From Membranipora membranacea (taxonomy: Eukaryota; Bryozoa; Gymnolaemata; Cheilostomatida; Membraniporidae): a stretch of DNA of 64,000 bases. Position numbers and translations under genes: made by a program. Shown one piece after another: positions 34,329-45,830 of the stretch. How positions within the stretch are numbered: the first letter of the stretch is position 1; every line of letters begins with the position of its first letter. The stretch covers positions 17,791,387 to 17,855,386 of the forward strand of contig OU612069.1 in NCBI GenBank assembly GCA_914767715.1, given 5' to 3'. The notes below the pieces were generated by a model, which was given only the letters and a program-made list of their open reading frames with translations, was not told the DNA's origin and searched no databases.

Positions 34329-34646
34329 ACTCCTGCGGTTTCATACCAAGGCAAATCCTACCCCCACTGACAATGCGAATATCAGTGGTGCTTGTTCTCT
34401 ATTTTCCCATAAATAGATTATGGTTTTTTGAGGCAGAATGGCACGGTAGCTGCTGGCCGCAATTGACTCTGAACATCTCTACACTATAAAGAGATTCCAT
34501 ATACATATAATTTACATACTAAAATATATTATTGCTGACAAATTTTATAAATAAGACATTTATGTTGCTGTAATATTTTATGCTCGCTTTTTGTATGTAA
34601 AGTTTTCAGATAATCACTCATTCAAGTTTAATGAGGAAAAGAGGGA

Positions 34647-34864
34647 TGTTGTGTCCTCATGTGCAGTGACCACTAATTAAGTCACGTGCTCATTAAGCGT
34701 GCTGCCAATAGTATAAATTAGGCATGCCATCACAATTATAATCAGTTGATGTACAGTTGATATAATCAGTTGATATACAGTTGATCACATATACGCAATG
34801 GTCACATAATAAATGTACACGCTCCAACAACAAATCAAACAACCAACAAAACACATAATAAACA
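34647..34864 (+). repeat. 3' LTR of the Gypsy-like element
   Basis: Starts TGTTGTGTCC directly after the purine tract and is followed by CACTG. It is about 93% like the 5' LTR by eye. Confidence 0.85.
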
Positions 34865-35714
34865 CACTGCAGTTCATGGTGACCATTGCCAAAATAATGG
34901 CCAACCATGAAACTTGTGTTCTTTCAATCTGATATCAATCATCCAATTGACATTCTATGCCAATCTCACATTATGCTTTGGAAATCATAATAAAAAAAAC
35001 TGATAGAATGTCATAACCACTACTAGGTACTTATAGTAGCAGTGGCACTGGTTTAAAGATAGAACAAGTTCATGACAAAGTTTCACTTAAACATGTAGAG
35101 TTATCTTGCCTTTTTAAAGTAGAAGACAATTGTCATTGTATAACTTGAATCTATCACCAATGTTATAACTGTTGTGCTAATTAGCCCTAATTGATAAACA
35201 AGGTCGACTCTTACAATTCACACCCAATTATATACCATGTTTTGTAAGCTTGTGGTTGCATAAAGTTGAGGAAATTCCTAGAATTAATCGACCAGAATCT
35301 GTTTTGGAATAATTTGTTTGACAGAGAATATTGACCGGTTAATTGAATTCTCCTTGCCAAGCAGTTCATGAAACTGTGAAATTTTATAAGGGTGTAGGGT
35401 ATTGTGAATAGAAAAAATTAATTAGGTCTGTTGGTATAAGCTTGTTAACCAGTGTGGCTCAGGTCATCAATGCTTTCCACCCTAGAAACATACATGTCTA
35501 ACCTCTGCTCACAATATAGTGCCACCACCTATCACACCTTCTACCATCTAGACAGAGTCAACATCGACACTTTGCCAGGTTGACTGACACTCTATCAAAG
35601 GGTCACAGAACAGAGAGCATGAGAAATACAATATTTTACAAATATGGTGTTTGAGTTTGTTTTTTTTAGCTCCCATTTTTTCAAAGACATCTCAAATACA
35701 CATTGATTGTTTAG

Positions 35715-35801
35715 TTTTTGCACTTTATGTTTGTTATACTCGCTCTTATTATGATAGACATGTCACCATGTGCTGTTTTGAGCAGTAAAAATAAAGCGGA
35801 T

Positions 35802-35890
<89 letters not shown>

Positions 35891-35907
35891 CCAATCAATC
35901 AATCAAT
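35715..35907 (+). repeat. Retrotransposon 3' tail with (ATCA)n microsatellite
   Basis: A tetranucleotide array ATCA/TCAA runs from about 35798 to 35907, nearly perfect for 27 copies. The upstream segment GAGCAGTAAAAATAAAGCGG is typical of a non-LTR 3' end that terminates in a short simple repeat. Only the last 80 bp or so of such an element could be present. Confidence 0.65.
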
Positions 35908-36379
35908 GGAGAGATGTGTTAAAAGCGCTGGTGAAGTACTGGTGAATAAACACTACCACTACTACTTCTATTGTGAGTATAAACTCATCCTCAGTCGATC
36001 TAACAGGGCGATAGCCAAACTGATGAGGGTCAGTAACCTTGTGGTTGGGATTGTTTGACAAGCAGAATTTCAAGACATTTCTTTAAGATTGAGGTCAGGG
36101 AAACAGACCTGTAGTCTTCTACCTCATATGCTGGTGTAATATTTGCATTGTTGCTTCTGAGGCGCTAGACTCTCCCATGTACAAGATTATTCTTTAAGCC
36201 ATACATAAATTGCCTGTGAGGTGTGAAATTTAGGGTGTGACAATAAAAATGATAGGAAAAAACTGAGTAAAACATGATCCGCAAAAGTTACCCCTTGTCA
36301 GATTTGGTGATACAGCACCAATTCTACCCTCTACCGCCCCTCCCCCCAACTTGGTCGCTTTTGGTAGTCATAGACCCGC

Positions 36380-37030
36380 AGTGCATTTGCCCAGCCAAAA
36401 TGTGAGTTATCCTGAGACAGTGCCCACAAGGTGACTCAAGGTGTGGTGATTTCTATGGCAGATTTGAGGCTTTTGACAGCCGGCAAAAAAAGATTTATTA
36501 AAGACTTAGTTTGAGTTTAACTTTAGTACGTATGAATAGGTTTTTCGAATTCATAGAATATAACAACAAATATATCAATTAGTGCTTGCCATCTTTATGG
36601 CCAATTTGGTTTCAGTATCTCACAAAGAATTTTGTGCACCAAAATACTTTAAATGTGATAATTATTACATAATGGTGTGTGTAAAACAAGTTCTGATTTT
36701 AATATTTTAATAAATATCTTTTGTTCAAACCAAGGGAGACAATTTCTTCTTTTTTGCTTTGATAGGGTTTCCTGGTCATATGGAACAAATGCTACATTAC
36801 CACCATATATTATGTCTCTACAGTCTTGATATAGCCAAATTTAATTTAAGCTCACATTTACTCACTGTTGTTAAAATCTCACATCATGATCAGCTAGCTA
36901 AAGATTTGTGCTAGCTAACATTAGAACACCTTGGAACCCATAAGAATCTAAAGGAGAATCTTCTTATCTCCCTTAGATGCTATTTAGAGTAGAGATAAAC
37001 CCGCTACTGTATACCGCTGTGAGTGAAAAG
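36380..37030. repeat. Dispersed noncoding module, copy 1
   Basis: The blocks occur in order: TTATCCTGAGACA, ATGGCAGATTTGAGGCTTTT with GACAGCCGGCAAAAAAAG, a stretch from CAATTAGTGCTTG to AACCAAGGGAGACAATTTC, TACCACCATATATTATG, then GCTAAAGATTTGTGCTAGCT and AGGAATCTAAAGGAGA-like sequence. The same order recurs at the other copies listed here. It contains no coding frame. Confidence 0.7.
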
Positions 37031-37254
37031 GATAAATAACAATATCACTCGCCTGAAAGACTCAGATACAAAACTTCAATTCACAAGCTTTTTGTGCAAA
37101 TTGTCCGCTAATTTTTTCTTCATACGTTTTAATCTGCGGTCAGGTTATAGAGATTCGGGGGTTAGACAAGCCCTAATGCTCAGTTTTTCTTTGTTTAGCT
37201 GTCGCCCGGTTATCCAGGCTTCTGACGGCCGTCAAAAACAATTTATTGCTGTTT

Positions 37255-37478
37255 AGTAAGAAACAGAAGATTGGGCTGCCCCTAAAGAGGGACACAAGGT
37301 GCCCTAACTCTTCATACTGAGAATGTGATACATCCTAGAAACTAGAATGCATCCTAGATGTGAGGCCATAGAAGTACTCCTGAAGTTGGGTGTGCAGTGA
37401 TTTGCCAAAACTGAACTAGCACTAATCGGCCATTGGCAGTGACACTTTGATCTTAGCCAAAGGGTCGAGAAGCGAAGA
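37255..37478 (-). mobile_element. U2 snRNA-headed SINE-like repeat, copy 1
   Basis: Read on the minus strand it starts CGCTTCTCGACCCTTTGGCT and continues AAGATCAAAGTGTC, which matches the first 30 or so bases of U2 snRNA (CGCTTCTCGGCCTTTTGGCT AAGATCAAGTGT). The rest (about 190 bp) is unrelated to U2. This is the best preserved head of the copies. Confidence 0.7.
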
Positions 37479-38334
37479 AGAAAACATTAAATTTGTCAAT
37501 GCTGGGTTTGAATGGTGTGCATGAACATGGTGCATCAAAAAGAAAAAGTCAATCAATTGCTTCCGCTAGCGCAGAAAAGGCGAATGATCAAATCTGTTGT
37601 AGTGAGTTGTAAACAGCTAGGCACAACAAAAACATGTTTAATTAGCAGCTATGAAGTGGTGGTATTGCACTGAAATGATGAGTTGAATAGAGCAAAATAT
37701 GTTCTCTGTGTTAACCAGGGGAGACAATTTCTACTTTATGTTTTCTATTCTTCATTGCCATTTGAAACAAAGAGTATGTCACCGCCAGCTATAATGGTTT
37801 TTTTTATAAACATCTCTGAAGACTAGAGTTTGGCAAAAGCGACAGAGTAACAGTTGCTTTATATCATTCACATAGGATATCACTGATGGAGCTAGTTGGC
37901 TCGGTAACCTTACTTTGCACTGGTGGGTCATGCGTAGATATGAGTATAATTGTGGTCATATTTTAAGATTTTAAAGCTGCCATTTGAGTTAGGAAAAGTA
38001 TCAAACCGATGGCAGTGAATTGAAACAAATTAAAATTACATATGCAAACACACAGAAATGCTATGTTTTTCTGCAGTAAAACAGATAAGAGAATTCACTG
38101 AGAATATCTGGTATGATATGCTCTTGATCTTCACATCAGCAGCAATTGTGAGAGAATATTCTCTAAGTTCTGAGACAGCTGTGTTTTTTTAAGTATGCAA
38201 ATTATCACAACAGGGGCAAGAAAAACGGAATAATAAATTTTAAATGATTGACTTCTTTTTCCCTTTTGTCACACTATACAACTATTTGTAAATACTCTGT
38301 CCTTACTTATTTACCCGTACTTACTGTTATGCAG

Positions 38335-38602
38335 GTTTTGCAGGGCTTCCAACTCTTTTCTTTAAGGTAATGTCAAAGACCGATCCGACTATCAGCATAT
38401 TATATACTGTTGGAAAGCTGCCGAGCTACTGAAAATGAATATCTGAATAAAAACTTGATTTGATGACGTTGTGACATTTTAGGGAGGAAATGAGGAAGAA
38501 AATGCTGTTTTTGTCAATGCAGATGGAGGAGTTAAATTAAATGCAAGAAATTTTAAACCAGTGGAATGTATACTTAGAGATTGCGTTCATCGTAAAATTT
38601 GA
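38335..38602 (+). CDS. Two 3' exons of an unidentified small gene
   Basis: Exon 38335-38366 (acceptor TTATGCAG, donor TTTAAG|GTAATG) reads FAGLPTLFFK. It joins in phase 0 to exon 38483-38602 (acceptor CATTTTAG), which reads GGNEEENAVFVNADGGVKLN and ends ECILRDCVHRKI with TGA at 38600-38602. No upstream exon was identified. The exon at 42502 shares the VFVN..VK motif and a Cys pair, suggesting a small gene family. Function is unknown. Confidence 0.4.
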
Positions 38603-39104
38603 TTTTCTTTGATATATGACTAGTCTTAATTGACTTTTTACGTCATGCCATACAATGCATTTTGTTTTGTGAAGCCGTGAAAATATGTGAAATTTCAATC
38701 AATTATCAAGAGCAGATCATAGGCTCAAAACAAAATTTATTATGATTTTTGCTAAGAGTACACTTCAAATGTCATACACATTGACTTTCAACAAATTAGC
38801 TTGTATATTGCGAAGCCAGTAGACTCTCAAATACAGCTAATATTTTCGCCACCTTTGCATCACGTCAAATGTGCTGTCCAATTGACCATTATTGTGGCCA
38901 AACAAAGTTTTTTGAAAGTTCTCACATACGAAGTCCCTCTTTAACCATGGTGCACACAGGAAATGCCAACAGATTTTCTCACTGGATCTTTGTTTTTTTT
39001 TAATATAACGCAAAATAATGCACAAAAACACCTCAAAAGTCCCAAAAAATAGCTGGCATTCTTTTGCGTTATAGTATGGTGCAACAAATTTGATATTAAC
39101 ATGC

Positions 39105-40040
39105 TGTCCACACAAATCATTTCGTCATTGCAGCACCAGAGTTCGTATGTCAAGCTCAAGTATTGGTTATCCTGAGACACTGATAGCCGCAGCTGTCCAC
39201 ATGCAGAAAACTCAACATTGTTTGCCTGGTCCAGGGAGACACAAGGTGGAGTAATTTTTATGCCATATTTGAGGCTTTTGAGAGCCGGCAAAGAGAGGGA
39301 ATTAGAAGAGCCCCCCCCCCCCCCCTGTTTATGACAAAACAGAGGGCGGGCTGCCCCTAAAGAGGGGCGTAAGTTGCCCGGAGTCCTCATACTGAGAGTG
39401 TGATACATACTAGAAAACTAGAATGCATCCTAGAGGTGGGGCCATGGTGTACCTCCTAATCGTAAGTGTGCCGCAGGCTGCCAGGAACTGAAACAGGCAT
39501 TAATCAGCCCATGGCAGTGACACTTTGATCTTAGCCAATAGCCTGAGAAGGAAATTTGAAGAAATGACTAGCTTTTAGTTAAACAGGATCTAAGTTGTTT
39601 TTCAAATTGATAAAACATAACAACAATTGTGTTTATTAGTGCTTATTGTCCTTATGGCTAATTTTGTTTCAGTGTATCATAAACAACTGTGCGCATAAAA
39701 ATATTTGAGATGACAATTGATAGATGATGGTTTGCCCAAAATGATTCTGATTTTGATAGTCCAATAAATATCCCTATTTCCAGCCAAGGGAGACAATTCG
39801 ATTTTAACTTTTGGTATTCCCTCTGGCCCCGTCCCCAAAAATGATAATGTTGCCACCATATGTTAGGATTTATGTCTAAAATCTCATCTCCGCAAGCTAA
39901 AGATTTGTGCTAGCTAACACCAAAACACCTTCGGACACATAGGAATCTAAAGGAGAGTATTCTCATCTCCCTAAAGCTGCTCAATAGAGGGGAAATGTAC
40001 TCTAACACTGTATTACAGCTGGGAGTGATTTTCTGCAGTT
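39105..40040. repeat. Dispersed noncoding module, copy 2
   Basis: Contains GTCCACACAAATCATTTCG, CATTGCAGCACCA, TTATCCTGAGACACTG, GAGGCTTTTGAGAGCCGGC, then the U2-headed repeat 39325-39551, then AGTGCTTATTGTCCTTATGG, CCAAGGGAGACAATTC, CTAAAGATTTGTGCTAGCTA and GGAATCTAAAGGAGAGT. It is the most complete copy and shows the U2-headed repeat embedded inside the module. Confidence 0.7.
39325..39551 (-). mobile_element. U2 snRNA-headed SINE-like repeat, copy 2
   Basis: Body and head as in copy 1; the head is slightly decayed (CTTCTCAGGCTATTGGCTAA). The 3' end on the minus strand, TTTTGTCATAAACAGGGG, abuts a run of 15 C (39310-39325). Confidence 0.65.
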
Positions 40041-40269
40041 CCATGGATACACCTGATGTTTTTTCAGGGCTCATCAAGCCATGGACTTGCCTCCCGTTTC
40101 GCACTCAGCCCCAAGGTTAAGTTCTCTCTGAACTCATCGGGTCAGCGTGACGGTCAGCATTGAACAACATGACAAGCGTAGCCAAGGTGTAGGTCCTGGT
40201 GAGGGCAGATTTATCTTGATGCTGTCATCCAGCTCTTTAAATTCGAATTCATGCAGATTTTGAGGGTGA

Positions 40270-40470
40270 TCAAAGATAATGTACCAAATTATAGCTTGTT
40301 TAAAATATTCTGATTTTAATAGTCCAATTGGTGTCTTTGTTTCCATCAAGGTTAGAGAAATCGGTTTCTACTTCCAATGCACTGCCCTTGTCATAATATG
40401 TAAAAAATCATATGTTACCAACATATATTATGTTTTACCTTTTTATGCAGAGCCTTGCTATAACTTCAGC
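40270..40470. repeat. Partial module copy 3
   Basis: Holds TTCTGATTTTAATAGTCCAA, a damaged CAAGG..GAGAAATCG box and ATGTTACCAACATATATTAT, that is, the central blocks of the module only. Confidence 0.5.
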
Positions 40471-40824
40471 TAACAGGATGTCGCTTATGTCGCTCATGTC
40501 ATAGCACCCCACTTATACTACTGTGCCCTAGATGTTAACCAGCAGACGTCAATGAAAAGATGGCTGTCGATGACGAGAAGGCCGTCTAGTTATGCAACGA
40601 TAGCTGTCTTCTCAAAGTTCTGTGACAGCAGTGTTCTTAGTGTCGAACAAAGATACATATTCAAGCTTGATTCCCCAGTTAAATGGAAAAAAGGTTGAAG
40701 TTAAGGTTTCATTGAGTTGTCTTGCCTTTCAACAGTGTAAGACAATTCCCATGATGAATCTAATATCCGAAATCAATATTTGCTGATTTGATGCTTTGGA
40801 CAGCCGTCAAAAAAAGGTAATTTA

Positions 40825-41036
40825 CCCTGTTTATGACAAAACAGAGGGTGGGCTGCCCCTAAAGAGGGACGCAATTTGCCCGGAGTCCTCTACTGAGAGT
40901 GTGATACATCCTAGTTTACTAGAATGTATCCTAGAGGTGAGGTGGACCTCCTAATCAAAAGTGTGCAGCAAGCCGCCAGAAACTGAAACAGGCACTAATC
41001 AGCCATTGGCAGTGACACCTTGATCTTAGCCAATAG
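40825..41036 (-). mobile_element. U2-headed repeat, copy 3
   Basis: A full body but the head ends at GCTAAGATCAAGG, because its 5' end is joined directly to the 3' end of copy 4. The two are tandem with no spacer. Confidence 0.65.
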
Positions 41037-41254
41037 CCCTGTTTATGACAAAACAGAGGGTTGGCTGGCCCTAAAGAGGGACGTAAGTTGCCCGAAGTCC
41101 TCGTACTGAGAGTTTGATACATCCTAGTAAACTAGAATGCATCTTAGAGATGACTTCCTGATCGTGAGTGTGCAGCAAGCTGCCACACACTGAGACAGGC
41201 AATAATCAGCCATTGGCCATGACACTTTGATCTTAGCCAATAGGCCGAGAAGCT
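41037..41254 (-). mobile_element. U2-headed repeat, copy 4
   Basis: A complete copy with head CTTCTCGGCCTATTGGCTAA followed by GATCAAAGTGTC. Here GGCC of U2 stem-loop I is kept. Followed immediately on the plus strand by the next module copy at 41265. Confidence 0.7.
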
Positions 41255-41264
41255 AGTTTTAAAT

Positions 41265-41765
41265 TCATGTCATATAACAACAATTGTTTTCATTAGTGCT
41301 CATTCTCCTTTTGACCAATGTTGTTTCAGTGTCTCATAAAGAACTGTGCGCACCAAAAATATTTTGAGATCACAGTCATTAGTTAACAAGTGCGCAAAAC
41401 TATTCTGAATTTAATAGTCAAATAAATATCTTTTGTTCCAACCAAGGGAACCAATTCTCTTTTTTGACTATTTGATATTCTCTCTCCATCAATGCAAAAA
41501 ATTGGTACGTTACCACCATATTTTATGTTTTATGCCTTTACAGTCTTGATATATGATATGCTAAATTCACTTCTTGTTCACATTTACTCACCCTTGTCAA
41601 ATTTTATAAAAATCTCATCTCTGCTCGCTAACGATTTGTGCTAGCTATGATAAGGACAATTTCAAACCCATAGGAATCTAAAAGAGAGTCTTCTCATCTG
41701 GCTAATATTCTTTTTAGAGCGAGATAAACCAACCCTTCTGTAATACAGCTGTGAGTGAATAAGAC
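41265..41765. repeat. Dispersed noncoding module, copy 4
   Basis: From ATAACAACAATTG through CCAAGGGAACCAATTC, TTACCACCATATTTTATG, CTAACGATTTGTGCTAGCT, AGGAATCTAAAAGAGAGTCT to AATACAGCTGTGAGTGA. Same block order as copies 1 and 2. Confidence 0.7.
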
Positions 41766-42501
41766 AATTTATCAACAACACTTTGCATGATAAACTCAGA
41801 TATACAAATTCATTTTATAAATTTTTTCTTCACTATCTTGTTTCTAAATATCTTTTACGTCTGTTTAGTCATTTTTCTTACGGAGATGTGCGTGCCACAC
41901 TGGTTGAATCTTCATGTTCGTCAAGCTCCTTAGAATTTTGTTTAGCTGACTGCAAGAAATCTGGGCTTCAGTCAGCCTCAAAAATCCTCTTATCCATCAA
42001 AATTATCTACCTTCTGTCAGTGTAGGTTACTGTATGGTAAATAGTATATGAACGTAAGTCAATCATTCCAAATAGTGCAGAAAAACAGATGATTATTTCT
42101 GTTGTAATGAGTCACAAACAGCTCAACAAAAATAAAACCTGTTTAGATAACAAGCATATAGCAATAGATTCGCTCTAGAATGCTGTGCTACACCCCCAAA
42201 TCGTTTCAGCATTGCAGCACCACTGCACAGTCATATGCCAAGCTGAAGTTTAAAAAAAAACGGTAGGGGAGACAAAGTTTTTCAGGTGGTGAGTATTTTG
42301 AATTGTATATTTTGTATTCTTGTCATCTTGTAAATTTAATTGATGAGATGAATGACAAAGGAATTGTTTTTCGAATTATTAACTGTTTCCACTGGCACTT
42401 GGATTAAACTGCAATTATTGATGTTGACTTGTGTATTTTTGTTTGATCAGTTTTCCATCGACCATTATGTTTATTACTGTATAATTTGTATTCAGCTGTA
42501 G

Positions 42502-42604
42502 GAGGAAAGGTGTATTTGTGAATGGTACACCAGCTGAAGTTAAACCCGTTTTCTGTGGCGATGTTATATGTTATAATATAGAGATCTTAAAGGATCGATG
42601 TTTT
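42502..42604 (+). CDS. Unidentified exon with VFVN..VK motif
   Basis: Between acceptor CAGCTGTAG and donor TGTTTT|GTAAGT it reads RKGVFVNGTPAEVKPVFCGD and then VICYNIEILKDRCF. The pattern VFVN-x4-VK followed by two cysteines echoes the exon at 38483. An incoming phase of 2 is required. I found neither start nor end exons, so the structure is tentative. Confidence 0.35.
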
Positions 42605-42999
42605 GTAAGTCCAATAAGTAACGTTTATTATTCGTAATGTTAGATGTTAGTTTGAGTCAAAGTTGTATTCCAAACATCAATTTGTCTTTATTGTCACAAT
42701 TGTAACTGTATGATCATTGTCATAAATGCCATTATTCTGTTTTAATATTGTGACCTTTTAATTTTATATAGGTCACGACGCCTAAGAACAATGAAATCTG
42801 TCTGTTGACATATCGTCTTATCTCTGCATTTAAGCCACCCACCGAAAAACAAAGGTCCGAGGCGAGTTGAAAGCATTATCAGGAGGGGTGATGTAAGCTC
42901 TTCTCCAAGCAATTTGAGGCTTACAAATCGCAATTGAAAATCCAAGAGGCGCTGAATCTGACATGGATTATCCAATTGCACTGCCGTCCCTAGGACTAC

Positions 43000-43490
43000 G
43001 GGTTTGAATCCTTAGAGGGACCAGCCCTGTCCACATCACAGATTTGTTCACAGTATGAACTTGGCTCTTAGTGCCACAAGGTGGGGTTATTATCATGGCA
43101 GATTTGAGGCTTTCAACAGCCAGCAAAAACTTTAAATTAGATGAAAAATTTGGTTTTCGGTTGTAATAGACATATATGTGTTTCAAATATATAAAAATTG
43201 AAACAATAGTTTCTATTGGTGTTCAATACACTGATGACCAATTTTGTCGCAGTGTGTTGTGACAGTTATGTCCGCAAATAATCTGTTTAGATACAATGTA
43301 TTATCTTATACTTTGTTCAAAATATTCTGAATTTGATAGTCCAATTTGTCTCTTTTGTTCTATCCAAGGGAGATAACTCCTTTTCTACTTTCAATTCACT
43401 CTCCTTGTCATATATAAAACAATCATATCATGTTTTAAGCTTTTACACAGAGAATTGATATAACTTCAGCTAACAGGGTGTCGCTTTTAC
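43000..43490. repeat. Dispersed noncoding module, copy 5
   Basis: Contains AGGTGGGGTTATT, ATGGCAGATTTGAGGCTTTC, AACAGCCAGCAAAAAC, TATTCTGAATTTGATAGTCC, CCAAGGGAGATAACTCC and AACTTCAGCTAACAGGGTGT; the last block also occurs at 40456, linking this copy with copy 3. Confidence 0.65.
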
Positions 43491-44269
43491 TAACATGAGG
43501 TATTTTTTGCCCTCACATCGGATCAGAGTTTACCATCATATTGATGGCAATGCATGTCACCTTTTGGATACTCAATTATTACTGTGCTCTATAGATGTTT
43601 GCATATAATAAATAGTTGGGTACCTAAATTGGGGAGATAATTTACACCAATAGTTGGAAATAAATATTTATAATATCATCTTCCCAATTTTGGTACACAA
43701 TGGGCTCAACGGATCACTGGTTTCAATATCACACAGCTTTGAACATTTGGCGTTGTCTTTCTTGATTGAAGGCAGCGCTACAATTGATGTGCAACAGAGG
43801 TAGACTATGTTACAAAGCTATACTGCAGGCATAATGGATTATTGATGGATAGCACACCAAAGTTTTGCATACCAAGCTATTATTCGGTTATCTGTAGTCT
43901 CTAGCAACCGATGTCCATAAAAACGATAAATGCCAAGGTGGGTGACCAACAAATGCTGAATTTAAGAAAAACCACAAATGTTGTCAGTCTCATCAAGGGA
44001 GACGTTTCTAGTAAAGTGTTTTTGTAATAATACCCTGGCCATATTGTACAAATCGTATGAGGCCGCCATGAATTTGGTTTTCAATAATATGACTGGTTTT
44101 ACCAGTGTGGGCAAAGTATCACAGTGCTATAGGTTATACCATACACTTACGGTTAACTTGATACCACTCATATTCTTTTTTCCTAAGAAAAGGGGACAAA
44201 CTCAAATGCCATCAAAGAGTTGTATTGTGAGGACCTTTGAATGTTTAAAGGTTTTCCAATGACAGACAG

Positions 44270-45124
44270 TAGCATGATGTGATCTCTGTACGACTCTAAC
44301 TGACACTTGCTATACTAGATTGGTAAAAAGGTGAATATTAAACACACATTCTTGCTTATTTCTGGAATGATTTTTTATCCTATATATACTGTTGGAAGGA
44401 TGTCAACCAGTCAATGTGTCAGCTCTATGTCTTTTCTGTCAATCAAAGCCAACACGTTGGCTATAAGTCAAGTGTTTGCCACTATTTTATCTTTGCACCT
44501 AACCTCCCGCCTTGATGTTTTTCAATTTCACGGTAATGTATAAATTCAGTGAACATCCTTACTGCCAATATTTCTGGCGCAGCATCACTCATGAATTAAG
44601 TGAACCATGAAATCTAAATATCAAGTGGCATGATCAATAATAATAACTCGTATTGCCGGGGATAACCATTTGTGACAGCTGAGAGGAACAAGAAGGATGC
44701 AGAATAATATGTAAGTCTTATAGATCACCATAGGTTACAATAGAAAGTAATGTAGCGTAATAAGCAGGGAACCACGAATATTGACTATCAATTTGAACCA
44801 AAGATAATGTTACAATATCTGATACTTGAAGGCTACCCAAAGACCAATGCATGATTTAGTCAGGCAGTTAATTATGGTAGAGTTTTGTCAGATTTGTATG
44901 GTAAAAAAATCCAATGCTCTTCTTTACCACAAGTAACATGCTTTGGTCTTTGGGTAGGCCTTAAGCATTGTCATCTAATGTATACTTCCATGATCAAGTT
45001 AAGAACAATGATACTCTGCAAAGCTCCTGATAATCACTTGCACACCTTTTCTATTGTACCGAAAGATTCCCTTACTTGTGAACATCAGGAATAATCCCTT
45101 ATTGTAAATCTAATCTTTTTTCAG
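44270..45124. other. No supported gene; upstream of the cysteine-rich gene
   Basis: Short frames only. A 16-bp inverted motif (CTACCCAAAGACCA at 44834 and its complement at about 44948) is present. A 5' leader exon of the gene at 45126 should lie somewhere here, because that exon starts at a splice acceptor. Confidence 0.35.
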
Positions 45125-45125
45125 C

Positions 45126-45712
45126 ATGATGAGAGGTATGTGTAGTCTGGTGATAATCCTATTCATTTCTGGTGGAGAATCTCAGATTTTCAGAATTCCT
45201 GGTGAGTTGATGTTGATGTTGATGTTGATAAAGTAAAGCTTTGGATGTCAAACTAACTTCATTTGGGGTTTCCTGCAAACAATTGGACATTCAGACCTAG
45301 CTTAGGGAACATGTACCTGCAAATCTTTCTTAGCTGATCTTACAAGTTTATCTGATCAACGCTGGCCAATGGTAATTTCAGACTGAATTGACATGACAAA
45401 CTTCGAATTTGCTCTCATCAGGCCGTAGAACCGAAACCAAATGCAAATCAAATTTCTGATAATTCTATCCTTTTCATTATAGTTGGATCAATTGATGATG
45501 GATCCCAATGCATAGTTGGGTACGAAAAGGTTGTGTCAATCAGTTTCCCTAGACCAGGATGCCTTGCAACAACATTCAGTATTTGGTGTTGCCCCGTATG
45601 TCATCCACCCTACGAAACTTACTTTTCCCATCCTGGTTCAGCATATAACTGCCGCTCATGCCATGTCAACTACGCATGTTACTGCTGCAGAAGTACATTA
45701 GCTAAATTTTGA
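45126..45712 (+). CDS. Secreted cysteine-rich 101-residue protein, two exons
   Basis: Exon 1 (coding 45126-45201, acceptor CTTTTTTCAG, donor CCTG|GTGAGT) encodes MMRGMCSLVILLFISGGESQ, a clear signal peptide. Exon 2 (45483-45712, acceptor TTTTCATTATAG) joins in phase and ends with TGA. The mature part, about 80 residues, has 10 cysteines at roughly 35, 52, 61, 62, 65, 82, 85, 91, 93 and 94, arranged as C..C..CCPVC..CRSC..C-x-CC. The protein is small, secreted and probably disulfide-rich, or metal-binding through its CxxC pairs. I know no family with this spacing. Function is unknown and I do not assign one. Confidence 0.65.
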
Positions 45713-45830
45713 ATTCGATTATCCTATACAACATAATTCTATATTTTAAACGAAATATTATTCTCAAGCTTCAAAATTGTTTGCTATGCATGGCGTAAAG
45801 TGACTTCCTAACCCGATCGGAGCAAATTGT

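Larger units (their letters stand above)
26421..34864 (+). mobile_element. Degenerate Gypsy-like LTR retrotransposon with nested insertion
   Basis: LTRs lie at 26421-26653 and 34647-34864; the flanks CATTG and CACTG look like a mutated 5-bp target duplication. A primer-binding site TGGCGACAAGGATAAAA starts at 26656 and a purine tract GAGGAAAAGAGGGA precedes the 3' LTR. The internal order is gag, zinc knuckles, protease, RT, RNase H, integrase, which is the Gypsy order. Multiple stops and frameshifts and a 3.4-kb foreign block in the RT show it is inactive. No envelope gene is present. Confidence 0.9.

Noticed and set aside
35718-35945. Open frame made of repeated SINQ
   Set aside because: It is the translation of the (ATCA)n microsatellite.
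37430-37478. Functional U2 snRNA gene on the minus strand
   Set aside because: Only the first 30 or so bases match; the branch-point recognition region and later stems are absent.
42960-43020. Possible tRNA gene or SINE (GGGTTTGAATCC)
   Set aside because: Only a box-B-like motif is present; no box A and no cloverleaf can be drawn.
43978-44262. 94-codon open frame with several cysteines
   Set aside because: It begins within a degraded AAGGGAGAC box of the noncoding module and lacks exon signals.
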